64,000 bases of DNA from Vibrio sp. 16 (GCF_963681195.1 NZ_OY808998.1:372001-436000), one strand, 5' to 3'; counted from the stretch's first letter, positions 44,433 through 55,586 are shown. Translations and numbers: made by a program. Notes: a model not told the origin generated them from the sequence alone.

Positions 44433-45323
44433 TTAACCTTTCACACCGCCGGCGGTTAATCCTCCGACCAACCAACGCTGCGCAAGTAAGAATACGATGG
44501 TAATTGGTAGTGCAGACAATACTGCTGCCGCTGCAAAATCACCCCACAGATAGTTCTGAGGATATAGATACTGCTGCATACCAACCGCTAATGTATATGA
44601 GTTTACATCAGAAAGTAGTAGAGATGCTACTGGAACTTCACCAACCACCCCGATGAACGACAGAATAAACACCACTGCAAGAATAGGCACTGAAAGTGGT
44701 AGCAGTACTAATCTAAAGGCTTGCCAAGGCGTTGCGCCATCTAGAGCAGCTGCTTCTTCTAGCGAGTTATCAATCGTTTCAAAGTAACCTTTGATTGTCC
44801 ATACGTGTAGAGCAATACCACCTAGGTATGAGAAGATCAGACCGCCATGCGTGTTCAAACCTAGGAATGGAATGTACTGTCCAAGCTTATCAAATAGCGC
44901 ATAGAGTGCTACCAAAGCCAGTACCGCAGGGAACATCTGGAAGATCATCATCGCCTTTAAGATCGTGTCTTTGCCTTTAAAACGCATACGAGCAAACGCG
45001 TAAGCAGACGTAGTTGACAGTGCCACAATCAGGATAGATGTAATCCCCGCCACTTTCACTGAGTTCCATAGCCATAACAGAACTGGGAATGGCGGTGGTG
45101 TTACAGAGCCATCTGCATTGGTCACAGAGAAGCCAAGTGCCAATTTCCAGTGCTCCAGCGATGGATTGTCTGGAATTAGGCTACCTGTTGCGAAGTTACC
45201 TTCACGGAATGAGATAGCCACAATCATTAACAGTGGGAAAATAATCGCTGACAGGAATATCCAAAGCGCAGCGTGTGTTGCCCATACACGGTATTTAAGA
45301 GATTTACCTTGTACCATTGCCAT
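44433..45323 (-). CDS. malG: Maltose/maltodextrin ABC transporter permease MalG
   Basis: A 296-residue inner-membrane permease, the same length as E. coli MalG. Six helices are expected. The EAA loop that contacts MalK is seen as [23 protein letters not shown] (quoted in part: [11 protein letters not shown]). It pairs with MalF and the MalK ATPase. It lies 12 bp downstream of malF. The C-terminal GLTAGGVKG matches the MalG tail that reaches into the MalE site. Confidence 0.96.
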   Translation of the reverse strand: MAMVQGKSLKYRVWATHAALWIFLSAIIFPLLMIVAISFREGNFATGSLIPDNPSLEHWKLALGFSVTNADGSVTPPPFPVLLWLWNSVKVAGITSILIVALSTTSAYAFARMRFKGKDTILKAMMIFQMFPAVLALVALYALFDKLGQYIPFLGLNTHGGLIFSYLGGIALHVWTIKGYFETIDNSLEEAAALDGATPWQAFRLVLLPLSVPILAVVFILSFIGVVGEVPVASLLLSDVNSYTLAVGMQQYLYPQNYLWGDFAAAAVLSALPITIVFLLAQRWLVGGLTAGGVKG

Positions 45324-45335
45324 TGTCGGTACTCC

Positions 45336-46907
45336 TTAATCCTGAGACAGCTTAGTGAAACGTAGGTTGAGTAGTGCGAGACCACCGACCAATAGGAAGA
45401 TAAGTGTCGCGATAGCACTTGCTAGACCGAAGTCTTGACCGCCGCCACCTTCAAATGCGATGCGGTAGGTGTAGCTAACGAGTAGGTCTGTGTAACCCGC
45501 AGGCTCTGAAGTTCCGATCATGTTCGGACCACCTTGAGTCAATAGCTGGATTAACACGAAGTTGTTGAAGTTAAATGCAAAGCTGGCAATCAGTAGCGGG
45601 GTAAGCGGCTTGATCATCAGTGGCATGGTAATACGACGGAAGTTATCAACAAAGTTAGCACCGTCAATGGCTGACGCCTCATACAGATCATCAGGAATCG
45701 CTTTCAGCAGACCCATACACAGAATCATCATGTAAGGGAAACCAAGCCAAGTGTTCACGAAGACAATCATCACTTTCGCCATCAATGGGTCAGAGAACCA
45801 AGATGGGCTTAAACCAAACAGCGCTTCTAACACCATGTTGATCTCACCAAAGCTTTGGTTAAAGAGACCTTTAAAAATCAGAATCGAGATGAAAGCAGGG
45901 ACCGCATATGGAAGGATAAGCAGTACGCGGTAAATCGCACGGCCTTTGATTTCTTCCCACTGAACAACGCTCGCTAGGACCAAACCAATGATAACGGTAA
46001 GACCAACCGTCAGCGCAGAGAACACAACCGTCCAAATAAAGATGCTGACAAATGGTTCTTTGATGCCATCATCTTTCCAGACACGCTCAAAGTTTTTCGC
46101 GCCGATACCGACGACAAAACCTGGAGATACCGTTGAGCCTGTGAACTGGCCATTTTCATCAACCGGTTGATAGAAACCCACTTCCATATTTGGACGCAGT
46201 GTTTCACCCGTACGATTACTGTATAGCGATTCGCCATCATCTTGCAGCGTATACAAAGGAACAACCGCCGCAAACTTACGTAGACCGCTCATACGAATGT
46301 CTTCACCTGATGGCAGGTGCAAATCGACTTCGCCTAAGCTGGTTTTGTTCTTGATGATGGTTTTGATCTTTTCTTTTTCACCGCTCACAGACTCGACTGG
46401 AGCCAAATCCATATCGGCACTTGGTGCAGCAATATTAAATTCGTCAGTCGCTAACAGTTGATCACCTTTTTTTACCGCGATACGGTGACCGTTGTCTGTC
46501 TTGTAGAGGGTGAAAGGATAGCTGTCACCACTTTGGAACGTTCTATCGAGCAATACGGATTGTGCGCGGTCGAAGGAAAGCTGGTTTTTGGCACTGTAGT
46601 TGGTGAAGGCGAGGTTGACCGTGTACGCAAGAGGAAACAGGATAAACAGGATCATCCCTGCAATACCTGGATAGATGTAACGGTGCGCGTAAGTCTTTTT
46701 ACTACCAAAGATATACAACGCCAGTGCGGTTAGAATGAGAGTAAGCAGCGCGAAGGCTGTCTCACCACGAGAATACATTAAGACAGTGGCGTAGCCATTA
46801 ACGATACCGACAGAAGCCAGAATTGCCCATTTAATAAAGACGTTTTTACTTGATGGCAAGCTCGTTGTTGTAGATGTCATCGCATCTGTACCTTGAACTG
46901 ACTGCAT
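45336..46907 (-). CDS. malF: Maltose/maltodextrin ABC transporter permease MalF
   Basis: A 523-residue permease with eight predicted helices and the large periplasmic P2 loop between helices 3 and 4 (residues about 95-280) that recognises MalE. The EAA loop reads YEASAIDGANFVDNFRRITM near residue 405. E. coli MalF is 514 residues. It lies between malE (75 bp upstream) and malG (12 bp downstream). A second in-frame ATG at 46880 is an alternative start, but AGG upstream favours 46907. Confidence 0.96.
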   Translation of the reverse strand: MQSVQGTDAMTSTTTSLPSSKNVFIKWAILASVGIVNGYATVLMYSRGETAFALLTLILTALALYIFGSKKTYAHRYIYPGIAGMILFILFPLAYTVNLAFTNYSAKNQLSFDRAQSVLLDRTFQSGDSYPFTLYKTDNGHRIAVKKGDQLLATDEFNIAAPSADMDLAPVESVSGEKEKIKTIIKNKTSLGEVDLHLPSGEDIRMSGLRKFAAVVPLYTLQDDGESLYSNRTGETLRPNMEVGFYQPVDENGQFTGSTVSPGFVVGIGAKNFERVWKDDGIKEPFVSIFIWTVVFSALTVGLTVIIGLVLASVVQWEEIKGRAIYRVLLILPYAVPAFISILIFKGLFNQSFGEINMVLEALFGLSPSWFSDPLMAKVMIVFVNTWLGFPYMMILCMGLLKAIPDDLYEASAIDGANFVDNFRRITMPLMIKPLTPLLIASFAFNFNNFVLIQLLTQGGPNMIGTSEPAGYTDLLVSYTYRIAFEGGGGQDFGLASAIATLIFLLVGGLALLNLRFTKLSQD

Positions 46908-46982
46908 AAGAGAACCTGCTAGCGATAATAAAACTGAGAAAGGAGGAGAGGTTACCCTCTCCTCAAAAGGGTATTACTGAAA

Positions 46983-48164
46983 TTATTTAGTCATTTGCTT
47001 TTCTGCATCTGCAAGGGCTGCATCTACAGTTTGACGACCGTCAACAACGTTAACGATAGCGTTCTTCGCTGCGCCCCAGAACGCACTCATTTGAGGGATG
47101 TTTGGCATGATTTCGCCGTTCATCGCGTTATCCATAGTAGCGGCAATGCGCTTGTCTGCATCTAGCTCACGTTGGAAAGAGTTAAGCGCTACCGCACCTA
47201 GTGGTTTGTCGTCGTTCACTTTACGCAGACCGTCGTTAGTCAGTAGGTAGTTCTCGATAAACTCAACCGCTAGGTCTTTGTTTGGAGAAGCAGTGCTGAT
47301 ACCCGCAGTCAGTACGCCAACAAATGGTTTAGAAGAGTGACCGTTGAACTTAGGCAGTGTCGTTACACCGTAGTTGATGCCTGACTTCTCGATGTTGCCC
47401 CACGCCCAAGGACCGTTAATGGTCATCGCGGTTGTGCCTTGGTTGAATGCTGACTCAGAAACAGAGTAGTCCATATCAGAAGAGATCACGCCTTTCTCAA
47501 CCAAGCCTTTAACGAAGTTCATTGCGTCTTTCACGCCATCTTTCGCAATGCCCGCATCTTTAACGTTGTAACCCTCTGCGCCATATTTAAACGCGTAACC
47601 GCCATCAGCAGCCATCAGTGGCCACGTGAAGTACGGTTCTTTTAGGTTCCACATGATCGCAGACTTGCCTTCTTTCTTAAGTTTCGCGTCTAACGCTTCC
47701 ACTTCTTCCCAGCTCTTAGGTGGGTTTGGCACTAGGTCTTTGTTGTAAATTAGAGACAGTGACTCTACCGCTACAGGGTAGCCGATCAGCTTGCCATCAT
47801 ATTTCACGGCATCCCATGCAAAATCAACGATGCCTTCTTTGATCTCTTTTGATGGTTTGATTTCAGCAAGAAGACCAGATTCTGCGTAACCACCAAAACG
47901 GTCGTGCGCCCAGAACACAATATCAGGACCGTCGCCTGTTGCTGCAGTTTGAGGGAACTTGTCTTGTAGACCATCTGGGTGAGCAACGGTCACTTTAATG
48001 CCAGTGTCTTCTTCGAACTGTTTACCTACTTCAGCAAGTCCGTTGTAACCTTTATCGCCATTAATCCAAATGGTTAATTGACCTTCTTCGATAGCAGCGT
48101 TTGCACCAAATGAGCCAAGAGCAACTAATGTTCCTAGTGCCACTGTGCTTAGGGCGTTTTTCAT
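46983..48164 (-). CDS. malE: Maltose/maltodextrin-binding periplasmic protein MalE
   Basis: Precursor of 393 residues with a signal peptide cleaved near [11 protein letters not shown]. The mature part follows E. coli MalE closely (KIEEG-type start, [41 protein letters not shown]). AGGA lies seven bases before the ATG at 48164, so I prefer it to the ATG two codons upstream. It binds maltose and maltodextrins and delivers them to MalFGK2. Expression is probably driven from the long upstream region with MalT-like boxes. Confidence 0.97.
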   Translation of the reverse strand: MKNALSTVALGTLVALGSFGANAAIEEGQLTIWINGDKGYNGLAEVGKQFEEDTGIKVTVAHPDGLQDKFPQTAATGDGPDIVFWAHDRFGGYAESGLLAEIKPSKEIKEGIVDFAWDAVKYDGKLIGYPVAVESLSLIYNKDLVPNPPKSWEEVEALDAKLKKEGKSAIMWNLKEPYFTWPLMAADGGYAFKYGAEGYNVKDAGIAKDGVKDAMNFVKGLVEKGVISSDMDYSVSESAFNQGTTAMTINGPWAWGNIEKSGINYGVTTLPKFNGHSSKPFVGVLTAGISTASPNKDLAVEFIENYLLTNDGLRKVNDDKPLGAVALNSFQRELDADKRIAATMDNAMNGEIMPNIPQMSAFWGAAKNAIVNVVDGRQTVDAALADAEKQMTK

Positions 48165-48833
48165 GTTCATATCCTTTTTAATTTTTGTGTTGTAGGGGTC
48201 AACCGAGAGGCTTCACCGTATTTCGACATATATTTTCAGCCAAACTGACTAACAGCTCATCCTCCTACTCCCTACGCCCTCAGTATTATGGACTATTTTC
48301 GTGATCCCCATCGTTTGAGGTTGGAGAGCAAAATCACAAAAACGACTCTTTATGTGACCAATTTCAATGTTACGACGAGAAATTATTTGAACTGGATCTA
48401 ACTGCGCCTTTCTCCCCCTCCTACCCCTCCTCCTTATCTACTACCCCCATAAAAATTTCAGTCGGGAGGATGTACCCAGCGCTGAATCAACGCAGACTAC
48501 AGACATCCAAGAGTGGATAGTAAGAGCCCTTAACAGTCAGTTCTTTTACAAGAGCGCGCTGATTTGCAACGCCGCAGGGGTTTGCTGTGATAACGTAAGC
48601 ATTCGTAGGGTTGTAATCGCAAGATTTCACAAAAACGGGGGAGATGCTTATGCTATACGGGGGAAGCAAACTCTACATTGGCTTTGGTGGGTGATGAGAG
48701 AAATCCATCACCCAAATTTTCTTACTAACTGAAAGAATCCATTCCTTACCAAATTCCTACTGTTATTGCTCGCACGATAATTCATATAATGATGAGCAGT
48801 ACAAAATAAAAATATTGATCGAGGGCGAGCTAG
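48165..48833. promoter_or_regulatory. malE-malK divergent regulatory region
   Basis: 669 bp. MalT-type boxes (core GGA[T/G]GA) appear on the minus strand at 48256-48265 and in the GGA-rich tract 48413-48434. They appear on the plus strand at 48465-48472 (GGAGGATG), 48637-48646 (GGGGGAGATG) and 48659-48665. A hairpin GGGTGATG / CATCACCC lies at 48690-48714, before malK. The layout resembles the E. coli malEp-malKp region. Individual boxes are not certain. Confidence 0.55.
48353..48368. promoter_or_regulatory. Candidate CRP site in the mal regulatory region
   Basis: TGTGACCAATTTCAAT has a perfect left half (TGTGA) with correct six-base spacing and a 3 of 5 right half. CRP co-activates mal promoters in enteric bacteria. 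Confidence 0.4.
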
Positions 48834-49955
48834 ATGGCGAGTGTCACGTTAAAAAATGTATGTAAAGCTTACGGTGACGTACTAATTTCAAAGAATGTTG
48901 ATTTGGAGATCAAAGAAGGCGAGTTTGTTGTCTTCGTTGGCCCATCGGGCTGTGGTAAATCAACACTACTGCGCTGCATTGCTGGTCTAGAAGACATCAC
49001 TTCGGGTGATCTTTACATTGGCGACCAACACATGAACGATGTTGAGCCGTCAAAACGCGGCGTGGGCATGGTATTCCAATCATACGCACTGTATCCACAC
49101 TTAAACCTTTACGACAACATGTCGTTTGGCCTAAAGCTTGCGAAGGCAGACAAAACAGAGATCGACAAACGTGTCGAGCATGCCGCTGAAATCCTGCAAT
49201 TAAGCCACCTACTAGAGCGTCAACCTAAAGCCCTTTCTGGTGGTCAACGTCAACGCGTTGCGATCGGCCGTACCTTGGTGTCACAGCCTAATGTTTTCCT
49301 ACTGGATGAGCCTCTCTCTAACCTAGACGCCGCGCTACGTGTTCAAATGCGCTCTGAAATCACCAAACTGCAGCGTAAACTGGGCTGCACCATGATTTAC
49401 GTAACACACGACCAAGTGGAAGCGATGACCATGGCTGACAAGATCGTGGTTCTCGACGCGGGTTTTGTTTCTCAGGTGGGTAAGCCTCTTGAGCTATACC
49501 ACTACCCACAAAACCGTTTTGTTGCTGGCTTTATTGGCTCTCCGAAAATGAACTTCATGAGCGTGTTCATTGAAGCGGTAGAAAAAGATCGCGTAATGGT
49601 TCAGCTAGCCAACGGTACGACCTTCTGGATTCCAGTTGATGGCACGACGGTGACCGCTGGTGAGCGTATGTCTCTTGGTGTTCGTCCAGAGCACTTGCTG
49701 CCTGCCAATCAAGGTGACGCAACCATTGAAGGTGAAGTGAATATCGTTGAAAAACTGGGCAATGAAACTCAGGCGTACCTACACATTGACGCCGCTGATG
49801 CAGATATGATCTATCGTCAACCAGACACACTGGATGTCGAGCCTGGTGATAAGCTATCGGTAGGTATTCCTGCACACCGCTGCCACTTATTCCACAGTGA
49901 TGGCAAAGCATGCCGACGCCTACACCAAGAAGCTGGCGTGGATTTACCTGCTTAA
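48834..49955 (+). CDS. malK: Maltose/maltodextrin ABC transporter ATPase MalK
   Basis: A 373-residue ATPase. Walker A is GPSGCGKST (near residue 36), the signature is [12 protein letters not shown] (near 134), Walker B is [13 protein letters not shown] (near 153), and the switch histidine is in YVTHDQ (near 191). The C-terminal 135 residues form the regulatory OB-fold that in E. coli also binds MalT and EIIA-Glc. It is divergent from malE and ends at a strong terminator; no lamB follows it. Confidence 0.97.
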   Translation: MASVTLKNVCKAYGDVLISKNVDLEIKEGEFVVFVGPSGCGKSTLLRCIAGLEDITSGDLYIGDQHMNDVEPSKRGVGMVFQSYALYPHLNLYDNMSFGLKLAKADKTEIDKRVEHAAEILQLSHLLERQPKALSGGQRQRVAIGRTLVSQPNVFLLDEPLSNLDAALRVQMRSEITKLQRKLGCTMIYVTHDQVEAMTMADKIVVLDAGFVSQVGKPLELYHYPQNRFVAGFIGSPKMNFMSVFIEAVEKDRVMVQLANGTTFWIPVDGTTVTAGERMSLGVRPEHLLPANQGDATIEGEVNIVEKLGNETQAYLHIDAADADMIYRQPDTLDVEPGDKLSVGIPAHRCHLFHSDGKACRRLHQEAGVDLPA

Positions 49956-49973
49956 TCCAGACGAGTGAAATGA

Positions 49974-50003
49974 CAACCCGAGCCTGACTGCTCGGGTTTT
50001 TTA
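49974..50003 (+). terminator. Terminator of malK
   Basis: Nine-base stem AACCCGAGC (49975-49983) with GCTCGGGTT (49990-49998) and a T run. Confidence 0.9.
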
Positions 50004-50125
50004 TACTCATTTAACACACGCTGTCATCTAAAACTCTATTCAAGTCACATCACGAGAAAAATAAGCAACAAGGCTCTTATGAAGATTCTACACTTACAGT
50101 GATTTTATCTGCATGAGAACTTACT

Positions 50126-51676
50126 TTGATCAAACAAGGCAACTACGTTAACAGGCCCTTACCGTGGGTTATCTGCGCGTCAGTGTTTCTGAACGTGCTA
50201 TTTATCGTATACCTTGTGGTTCAAACCAACGCGATTAATCGCCTAGAATCGGTCGCTCTGGAACAATCACCGATTAGTGTTGAAATGACACAAAAGCTGA
50301 CCGATATAGAGCGAGCCATCGGTTATGTGGGCTTCATCCACCATTTTAAAAACTATGTTATTCGACGAGATGAACGTTATTACCAACTGGCTCTGGCAAG
50401 CTACGCCGATGCTGTTAAAAAGGTCATCGAGTTCGAAGCCCTCACTACCAACAACGAATTGATTGTCGAACTAGAAATAATAAAACGTACTCTAGATGAA
50501 TATCGACAAAACCTATTGGTCGCGAAATCACAACCCGCTGAAATGAGCGTCGAAGTCTTAGACCAAATCGTAAAAGTAGATGACGCCCCAGCGAGCGAAG
50601 CTCTGCGGACGTTACAATCCTCACTACTGCCTAAGTTTGAGTACATCCATGATCAAACAACACTTGAATTGAAAAACCTCAGTCATCTCACTCTGCTGTT
50701 TAACTTGATCGTTGCGCCTATCATCATTGTTGTTGGCTACTTTGTGCTCAGCGTGATACGAAAAGTCCATAAACTGGGCTGCCAGCTCACATCTATTCTC
50801 GACATGTCACCCGATGGCATCCTCTACATCTCTGAGCAGGGCTCTATTCTCCAAGCCAATAAAAAAGCATGTGCGTTGCTAGAGTACAGTGAAACAGAGC
50901 TAAAAAAACTCCCTTTGGAACAACTCGTTACCTCGGAGTATCAGGCCTTTTGTTCCCATTACCGAGAACATGTATTTAACAGTGACAAGCCCTATGCCGA
51001 ATACAAACCACGTCGAGTTAAAGCACTCACTCAATCCCAGCGAGAAATTGAGCTGGAGATCGCCATAGCCTCTCAGCGTGTTGGTGATGAAAATCGTAGC
51101 GTATGCATCATTCGTGACATGACCTCTCACGACGAGCTCAAACTCAAAGCAGAAAAAGACAACTTAACTCAACTGTTAAACCGTTGGATGCTTGATGAGT
51201 TGTTGCAAAAAGAGCTGGACCGATGCAAAAGAAGCGATCATCCCCTCTCGTTGCTCCTGGTCGATATAGACAACTTTAAGAAAATTAACGACAAACTCGG
51301 TCATGACGTGGGTGACGTTATTTTGAGAGAAACGGCTAGATTCCTTCAGCAAAGCACCCGTTCATACGACCATATCGGTCGCTGGGGAGGTGACGAGTTT
51401 ATTTTGGTGTGCCCCAATCTCAGTGTGAAAGACGCAGAAACCTACGCACATCGACTATTAAAGCAATATCGTAAACTCAAAGAAATATCTTCTCACAATA
51501 TCTCCTTAAGTATTGGTATTGCGACTATGTCGTCAGAGGCTATCAATCAACAAACGCTCTTTAAAAAGGCCGATGTTGCGCTGTACCACGCCAAAAATGG
51601 GGGCAAAAACCGTTTTGCGCATAGCGACAAACTGCCCGCTCGCAATGCGCAAAAAACTCGATATAGCCGAGCGTAA
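50126..51676 (+). CDS. Membrane PAS-GGDEF diguanylate cyclase
   Basis: A 516-residue protein. A helix near residues 12-33 and a second near 190-212 enclose a helical periplasmic sensor of about 155 residues. A PAS domain (about 225-335, MSPDGILYISEQGSI) and the GGDEF domain (about 345-505) follow. The active site is intact (LLVDIDNFKKIND, then GRWGGDEFI). The residues before it (RSYD-HIGRW) give RxxD at the inhibition-site spacing. The TTG at 50126 is the only start that includes the first helix; the ribosome site is weak. The signal is unknown. Confidence 0.88.
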   Translation: MIKQGNYVNRPLPWVICASVFLNVLFIVYLVVQTNAINRLESVALEQSPISVEMTQKLTDIERAIGYVGFIHHFKNYVIRRDERYYQLALASYADAVKKVIEFEALTTNNELIVELEIIKRTLDEYRQNLLVAKSQPAEMSVEVLDQIVKVDDAPASEALRTLQSSLLPKFEYIHDQTTLELKNLSHLTLLFNLIVAPIIIVVGYFVLSVIRKVHKLGCQLTSILDMSPDGILYISEQGSILQANKKACALLEYSETELKKLPLEQLVTSEYQAFCSHYREHVFNSDKPYAEYKPRRVKALTQSQREIELEIAIASQRVGDENRSVCIIRDMTSHDELKLKAEKDNLTQLLNRWMLDELLQKELDRCKRSDHPLSLLLVDIDNFKKINDKLGHDVGDVILRETARFLQQSTRSYDHIGRWGGDEFILVCPNLSVKDAETYAHRLLKQYRKLKEISSHNISLSIGIATMSSEAINQQTLFKKADVALYHAKNGGKNRFAHSDKLPARNAQKTRYSRA

Positions 51677-51712
51677 CTAACGCTTCACACAACTTTCGCG
51701 AAGGCCAAAAGA

Positions 51713-51736
51713 AAAGAGAGCAGCGATGCTCTCTTT
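51713..51736. terminator. Shared terminator of the cyclase and pstS
   Basis: Ten-base perfect stem AAAGAGAGCA (51713-51722) with TGCTCTCTTT (51727-51736). The A and T ends let it work in both directions between convergent genes. Confidence 0.75.
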
Positions 51737-51744
51737 CAATACTG

Positions 51745-52560
51745 TTATTTGATTGGCGTATAGCCATATTCTCCGATCAGCGCTTTTGCTTCGCTGCCAG
51801 TTAGGTAACGAATAAAGGCCAATGAATCCTTATCCACTTTTTCGGTTTTATACAGCACAAGGAAAGGACGAGACAACTCATAGCGCCCCGTTGCGATGTT
51901 TTTCTGGTTAGCCTCAACCCCCTCAAATTGAATCGCCTTGATTGAGCGATCAACCGAGCCAGTCGAAATAAAACCTATCGCTTGCTTGTTATGATTCACG
52001 ATGGTTTTCACCATGCTGTTGCTGTTGACCACCAAGTTGTCTGGATTAATATCCGACACTAAACGCCCGTTGATGACTTTCGTTAGACCTAAAAGACTTT
52101 CAAAACTGTAACGTGAGCCTGACGATGCCTCGCGGGTAACAACGGCTATTTTTTGATCATGGCCACCGACTTGCTTCCAGTTGGTAATTTTTCCCTTGTA
52201 GATGTCATACAACTGCTCACGAGTCACATTTTGAACTGGGTTCGATTGGTTCACCACAACGGCTAACCCATCAAAAGCTATTGGTGTCACCGTCAGTGAT
52301 TCATCTTGCTCGCTCTCTGTTAAGTAACGTGAGCTCATCCCGATGTCGGCGACGCCTTTCTTAATTAACGTGATACCAGCGGTTGAGCCAACACCTTGAA
52401 CGGCAATGTAGCTGTCAGAATGAACCTGATTAAACTTTTCGGCTAGAACGTCCATAACACGAGCAACAGACGTAGACCCAGATACGTTGACTTCTTTAGC
52501 CGTCACAGAGGGGACTACAAGCGAGAAAGACACCAGTGCAGCAAGCACAACACGAACCAT
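51745..52560 (-). CDS. pstS: Phosphate-binding periplasmic protein, PstS-like
   Basis: A 271-residue exported protein with a signal peptide (VLAALVSFSLVVPSVTAKE). Phosphate-site motifs are present: SGSTSVARV near 28, IGMSSRYL near 77 and REASSGSRYSFESLL near 142. It is shorter than E. coli PstS (about 346) but typical of the short Vibrio PstS group. No pstCAB genes are next to it, so it must serve a transporter encoded elsewhere. A Pho-box-like site lies about 60 bp upstream of the start. Confidence 0.88.
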   Translation of the reverse strand: MVRVVLAALVSFSLVVPSVTAKEVNVSGSTSVARVMDVLAEKFNQVHSDSYIAVQGVGSTAGITLIKKGVADIGMSSRYLTESEQDESLTVTPIAFDGLAVVVNQSNPVQNVTREQLYDIYKGKITNWKQVGGHDQKIAVVTREASSGSRYSFESLLGLTKVINGRLVSDINPDNLVVNSNSMVKTIVNHNKQAIGFISTGSVDRSIKAIQFEGVEANQKNIATGRYELSRPFLVLYKTEKVDKDSLAFIRYLTGSEAKALIGEYGYTPIK

Positions 52561-52609
52561 AATTTTCTCCCATTAAAACTTGGTAAGCTTCCAAACAGGC
52601 TGTCATCTT

Positions 52610-52638
52610 ATTGCGGTTACATGACATTTTTGTGAAAA
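52610..52638 (-). promoter_or_regulatory. Candidate Pho box upstream of pstS
   Basis: On the minus strand TTTTCACAAAAATGTCAT gives two half sites (4/7 and 6/7 matches to CTGTCAT) with four-base spacing. A third, weaker repeat (CCGCAAT) follows after another four bases. Confidence 0.45.
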
Positions 52639-52758
52639 GCTATGCAGACAGCAAAATTCCGGTTACATAGTATAGAGAGTGCATCTGAACACTAACAAAC
52701 TTGGTGGTGCTTTAACGGTAAACGTCAATCAGGTGCTAAACCAACTAAGGGAGCCACA

Positions 52759-53112
52759 ATGAGCGTAGTGAGTTTGCTACAAAGGCAAGTGGAGAGTCGA
52801 GCGCAGCTCATTTGCCAACAACGTAACCAAAGCTTGCCTGCAGAGCTTGGTAAGGCGAGCTATGAAACGATCGAAAACGGCGTTGTGTTCATCAAACAAC
52901 ATTTTCTACTCGACTCAAGCCACTGTGATTACATGTTGCCTGTCGCAAAGGTCGCATGGTCGGAAGGAAAAAGCAGTTGGGAGCTTTACTTACCGGACCA
53001 ATCAACCTTAGAAAGCTGGTTGCCCTATCCGTTTCTTGCTCAAAGTAGTGATCTGACAGCAATCATGCGAGAAATCGATAAAGACCCAAAATCGATGTTT
53101 TGGGAAGATTAA
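52759..53112 (+). CDS. DUF3024-family protein
   Basis: A 117-residue soluble protein. The pattern of an N-terminal helix (VESRAQLICQQRN), then beta strands ending in WELYLPDQSTLESWLPYP, matches the DUF3024 family. CTAAGGGAGCC gives a good ribosome site. It is single and divergent from pstS, with about 200 bp between. The function is unknown. Confidence 0.8.
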   Translation: MSVVSLLQRQVESRAQLICQQRNQSLPAELGKASYETIENGVVFIKQHFLLDSSHCDYMLPVAKVAWSEGKSSWELYLPDQSTLESWLPYPFLAQSSDLTAIMREIDKDPKSMFWED

Positions 53113-53140
53113 AAAAGGGTGCGACCAGCGCACCCTTTTT
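53112..53140. terminator. Bidirectional terminator, DUF3024 gene / rnb
   Basis: GGGTGC / GCACCC stem extended by A and T arms on both sides (53112-53140), between convergent genes. Confidence 0.8.
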
Positions 53141-53154
53141 GCCTTTCGAATCGG

Positions 53155-55158
53155 TTATTCAGCGTCTGAAGTGACTTCCTCAACCGTTTTAACCTCTTCA
53201 AATACCTGAGTCGGCTTAGCAACAATGCTGCGGCTTTCTTGGTTTACGTCAGAAAGAACCACTTCCAGAACGTCACCCAAACGGTAAATCACTTCTTTAT
53301 CGATGGCGATCGTACCCTCGTCAGCATTGCATTCTAAACGCTCTTTATTCGCCAGAATCAGAGAGCCAGGAATAAAGGCGGCAGCGCCATTCTCCACCAA
53401 ACGAACGCGCATTCCTGCTCGGTTGATGTCAAAAATCTCACCGTGGAACTTCGTCTCTTTTGCTGGCTCATCGGCAAGCGTACGAGCGTACAACCAATCA
53501 CCTACATTGCGTTCAGCAATCTTGTGATGCTTGCGATGAAGCGCTAGCTCCTCACCGACCGTTTCATCGGCTGTTTGCACTGGCTCTTTACCCAGGATAT
53601 GGGCTTTAAGCATACGGTGGTTGATCATATCGCCGTATTTACGGATAGGCGACGTCCACGTTGCGTATAGCTCAAGTCCCATTGCGTAATGCGGCAGCGG
53701 CTTGTTGCCAATTTCACTGTACGCTTGTGACTTACGGATACGATTATCAAGGTACGAGGTTTCTTGCTCAGCTAACCAGCGACGTAGCGCAGCAAAACCT
53801 TCAAGAGTCGCAACAGACTCAGCGGTAAATGGCAATTCACCATCAGGGTTAACCAGTTTAACTACGTCTTCAATCTTTTCTGGCTTGAAGCCTGCGTGAG
53901 TGTTAAATACGCCAGAATCAAACGTCGCTTGAAGCGTTTTACCTGCACAGATGTTCGCGGTGATCATTGCTTCTTCTACAAGTCGATTGGCACTACGACG
54001 CATATCTGCGTGAATCGCCACAACATCGTTATCTTCACTCAACTCGAAGCGGTAGTCTGGGCGTTCTGGGAACACAACCGCGTTCTTTTCACGCCAATCC
54101 GCGCGCGCAAGTGAAAACTCATACAAGTCGCGAACCACTTGAGCTATCTCATCACTTGGTTGCCAAGCTTCAGACGCGCCATTCTCGATCCAATCAGAAA
54201 CGTGGTCGTACACGAGACGAGCATGAGATTTAATGTTTGCCGCGAAGAAGGCAATGTCATCGCCAATCACACCCTCTTTGCTCACCGTCACGCGGCAACA
54301 CAATGCAGGACGCTGCTGGTTTTCGATCAAAGAACACAACTCGTCAGCTAGATCACGAGGCAGCATTGGAATGTTGCGGCCAGGAAGATAGATGGTAAAG
54401 CCACGTTCACGAGCCACTTTGTCCATTTCGCTGTCTGGCGTGATGTATGCCGTTGGATCGGCAATCGCAATCGTCAGCTCAAAGTCACCTGCTTCGGTCT
54501 TTTTGGCGTAGAGCGCATCATCCATATCTTTGGTTGATTCACCATCGATGGTGACAAACGGGATATGGGTCATGTCGAGACGTTCAAGATCCTCGTCATC
54601 TATGATTTCCCAATTATCGATACCTGCTGGCTCGCTGTTTGGTAAATCGTTTTGCGCCAATGTCACCCACCAAGGCGCGATCTTGTCATCAGCATCAGTG
54701 ATCTTCTCGGTAATCTCGACGAAAAAGCCGTTGTCACCTTTCAGAGGATGGCGAACAAGCTGCGCAACAACCCAGTCACCTTCTTTTAGATCGTCACTCT
54801 TAATGCCTTTGCGCGTCTTCGCTTTCAGTGACAACTTCTTTAGTTGAGGATGATCAGGAGCAACATTTAGCTTGCCCTTAAACAGCTTTACACGACCAAT
54901 GAAGCGGTTGAGTCCTTGTTCCAATAACTCTTCTGGCTCAGCTTGTTCACGCTCTTTTTCGGTGCGAATGATCGCCTTAACCTTATCGCCATGCATACAC
55001 TTTTTCATGTACGGAGGTGGGATGAAGTAGCTTGTCTTGCTATCCACTTCTAAAAAGCCGAAGCCTTTTTCCGTTGCTTTGATGGTGCCTTCTTTTTTTG
55101 GAAGGTTTTCTTGAATCTGCTGCTTCAATTGAGCCAGTAACGGGTTATCTTGGAACAT
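53155..55158 (-). CDS. rnb: Exoribonuclease II
   Basis: RNase II of 667 residues (E. coli, 644). The start [19 protein letters not shown] is almost identical to E. coli Rnb, and [13 protein letters not shown] opens the first cold-shock domain. The catalytic RNB domain carries the metal-binding aspartates in [14 protein letters not shown] (near 205), and an S1 domain lies near 565-645. It degrades mRNA 3' to 5'. The frame is open to 55191, but homology fixes the ATG at 55158 (GTAGAG upstream). A 20-residue acidic C-terminal tail follows S1. Confidence 0.96.
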   Translation of the reverse strand: MFQDNPLLAQLKQQIQENLPKKEGTIKATEKGFGFLEVDSKTSYFIPPPYMKKCMHGDKVKAIIRTEKEREQAEPEELLEQGLNRFIGRVKLFKGKLNVAPDHPQLKKLSLKAKTRKGIKSDDLKEGDWVVAQLVRHPLKGDNGFFVEITEKITDADDKIAPWWVTLAQNDLPNSEPAGIDNWEIIDDEDLERLDMTHIPFVTIDGESTKDMDDALYAKKTEAGDFELTIAIADPTAYITPDSEMDKVARERGFTIYLPGRNIPMLPRDLADELCSLIENQQRPALCCRVTVSKEGVIGDDIAFFAANIKSHARLVYDHVSDWIENGASEAWQPSDEIAQVVRDLYEFSLARADWREKNAVVFPERPDYRFELSEDNDVVAIHADMRRSANRLVEEAMITANICAGKTLQATFDSGVFNTHAGFKPEKIEDVVKLVNPDGELPFTAESVATLEGFAALRRWLAEQETSYLDNRIRKSQAYSEIGNKPLPHYAMGLELYATWTSPIRKYGDMINHRMLKAHILGKEPVQTADETVGEELALHRKHHKIAERNVGDWLYARTLADEPAKETKFHGEIFDINRAGMRVRLVENGAAAFIPGSLILANKERLECNADEGTIAIDKEVIYRLGDVLEVVLSDVNQESRSIVAKPTQVFEEVKTVEEVTSDAE

Positions 55159-55586
55159 CTCTACATTTCTTACTGAAAAAATTGCCCACACTATATCACT
55201 GGCACTATAGCCAAGCCACCTTGAGCTGATAACTAATCATTCAATTGTCAGTATCGAAAACCATTTTTGGCTAAGGTTTCAGCGCCGCAGCGCACATCTT
55301 AGCCAAGATTCTCTCCGCTGAGAAAAATTTGTGATGTAATTCAATTTTTTCTGGCTTTTTTTATGCTTTTAGGGAATAATCCGCCCCCTTATATCAATGC
55401 CCCTCTTGATGTACGACAACTTTGTGCATCCATTTATTAGCGGCATCGATGTGTTTTATGTCCCTAGTGGCTTGATGCGATTTACGACTTGTCCGCATCT
55501 GAATGGAATCAGCTCTTATCTGGATTGGTATTGGAATTGGTAGAGCTCGTGGGACCTTTTGTTGACATAAAAATAGTAGGATCCCA
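55159..55586. other. Intergenic region rnb / deaD, probable long deaD leader
   Basis: 428 bp without a gene. An AT-rich stretch at 55335-55385 (TTTTTATGCTTTTAGGGAATAAT) could hold the deaD promoter, which would leave an untranslated leader of about 200 nt. Cold-shock helicase genes often have such leaders. No specific RNA family is recognised. Confidence 0.4.

Noticed and set aside
48487..48669. 60-residue minus-strand frame in the malE-malK region
   Set aside because: It lies across the predicted MalT boxes, has no ribosome site, and its composition does not look like protein.
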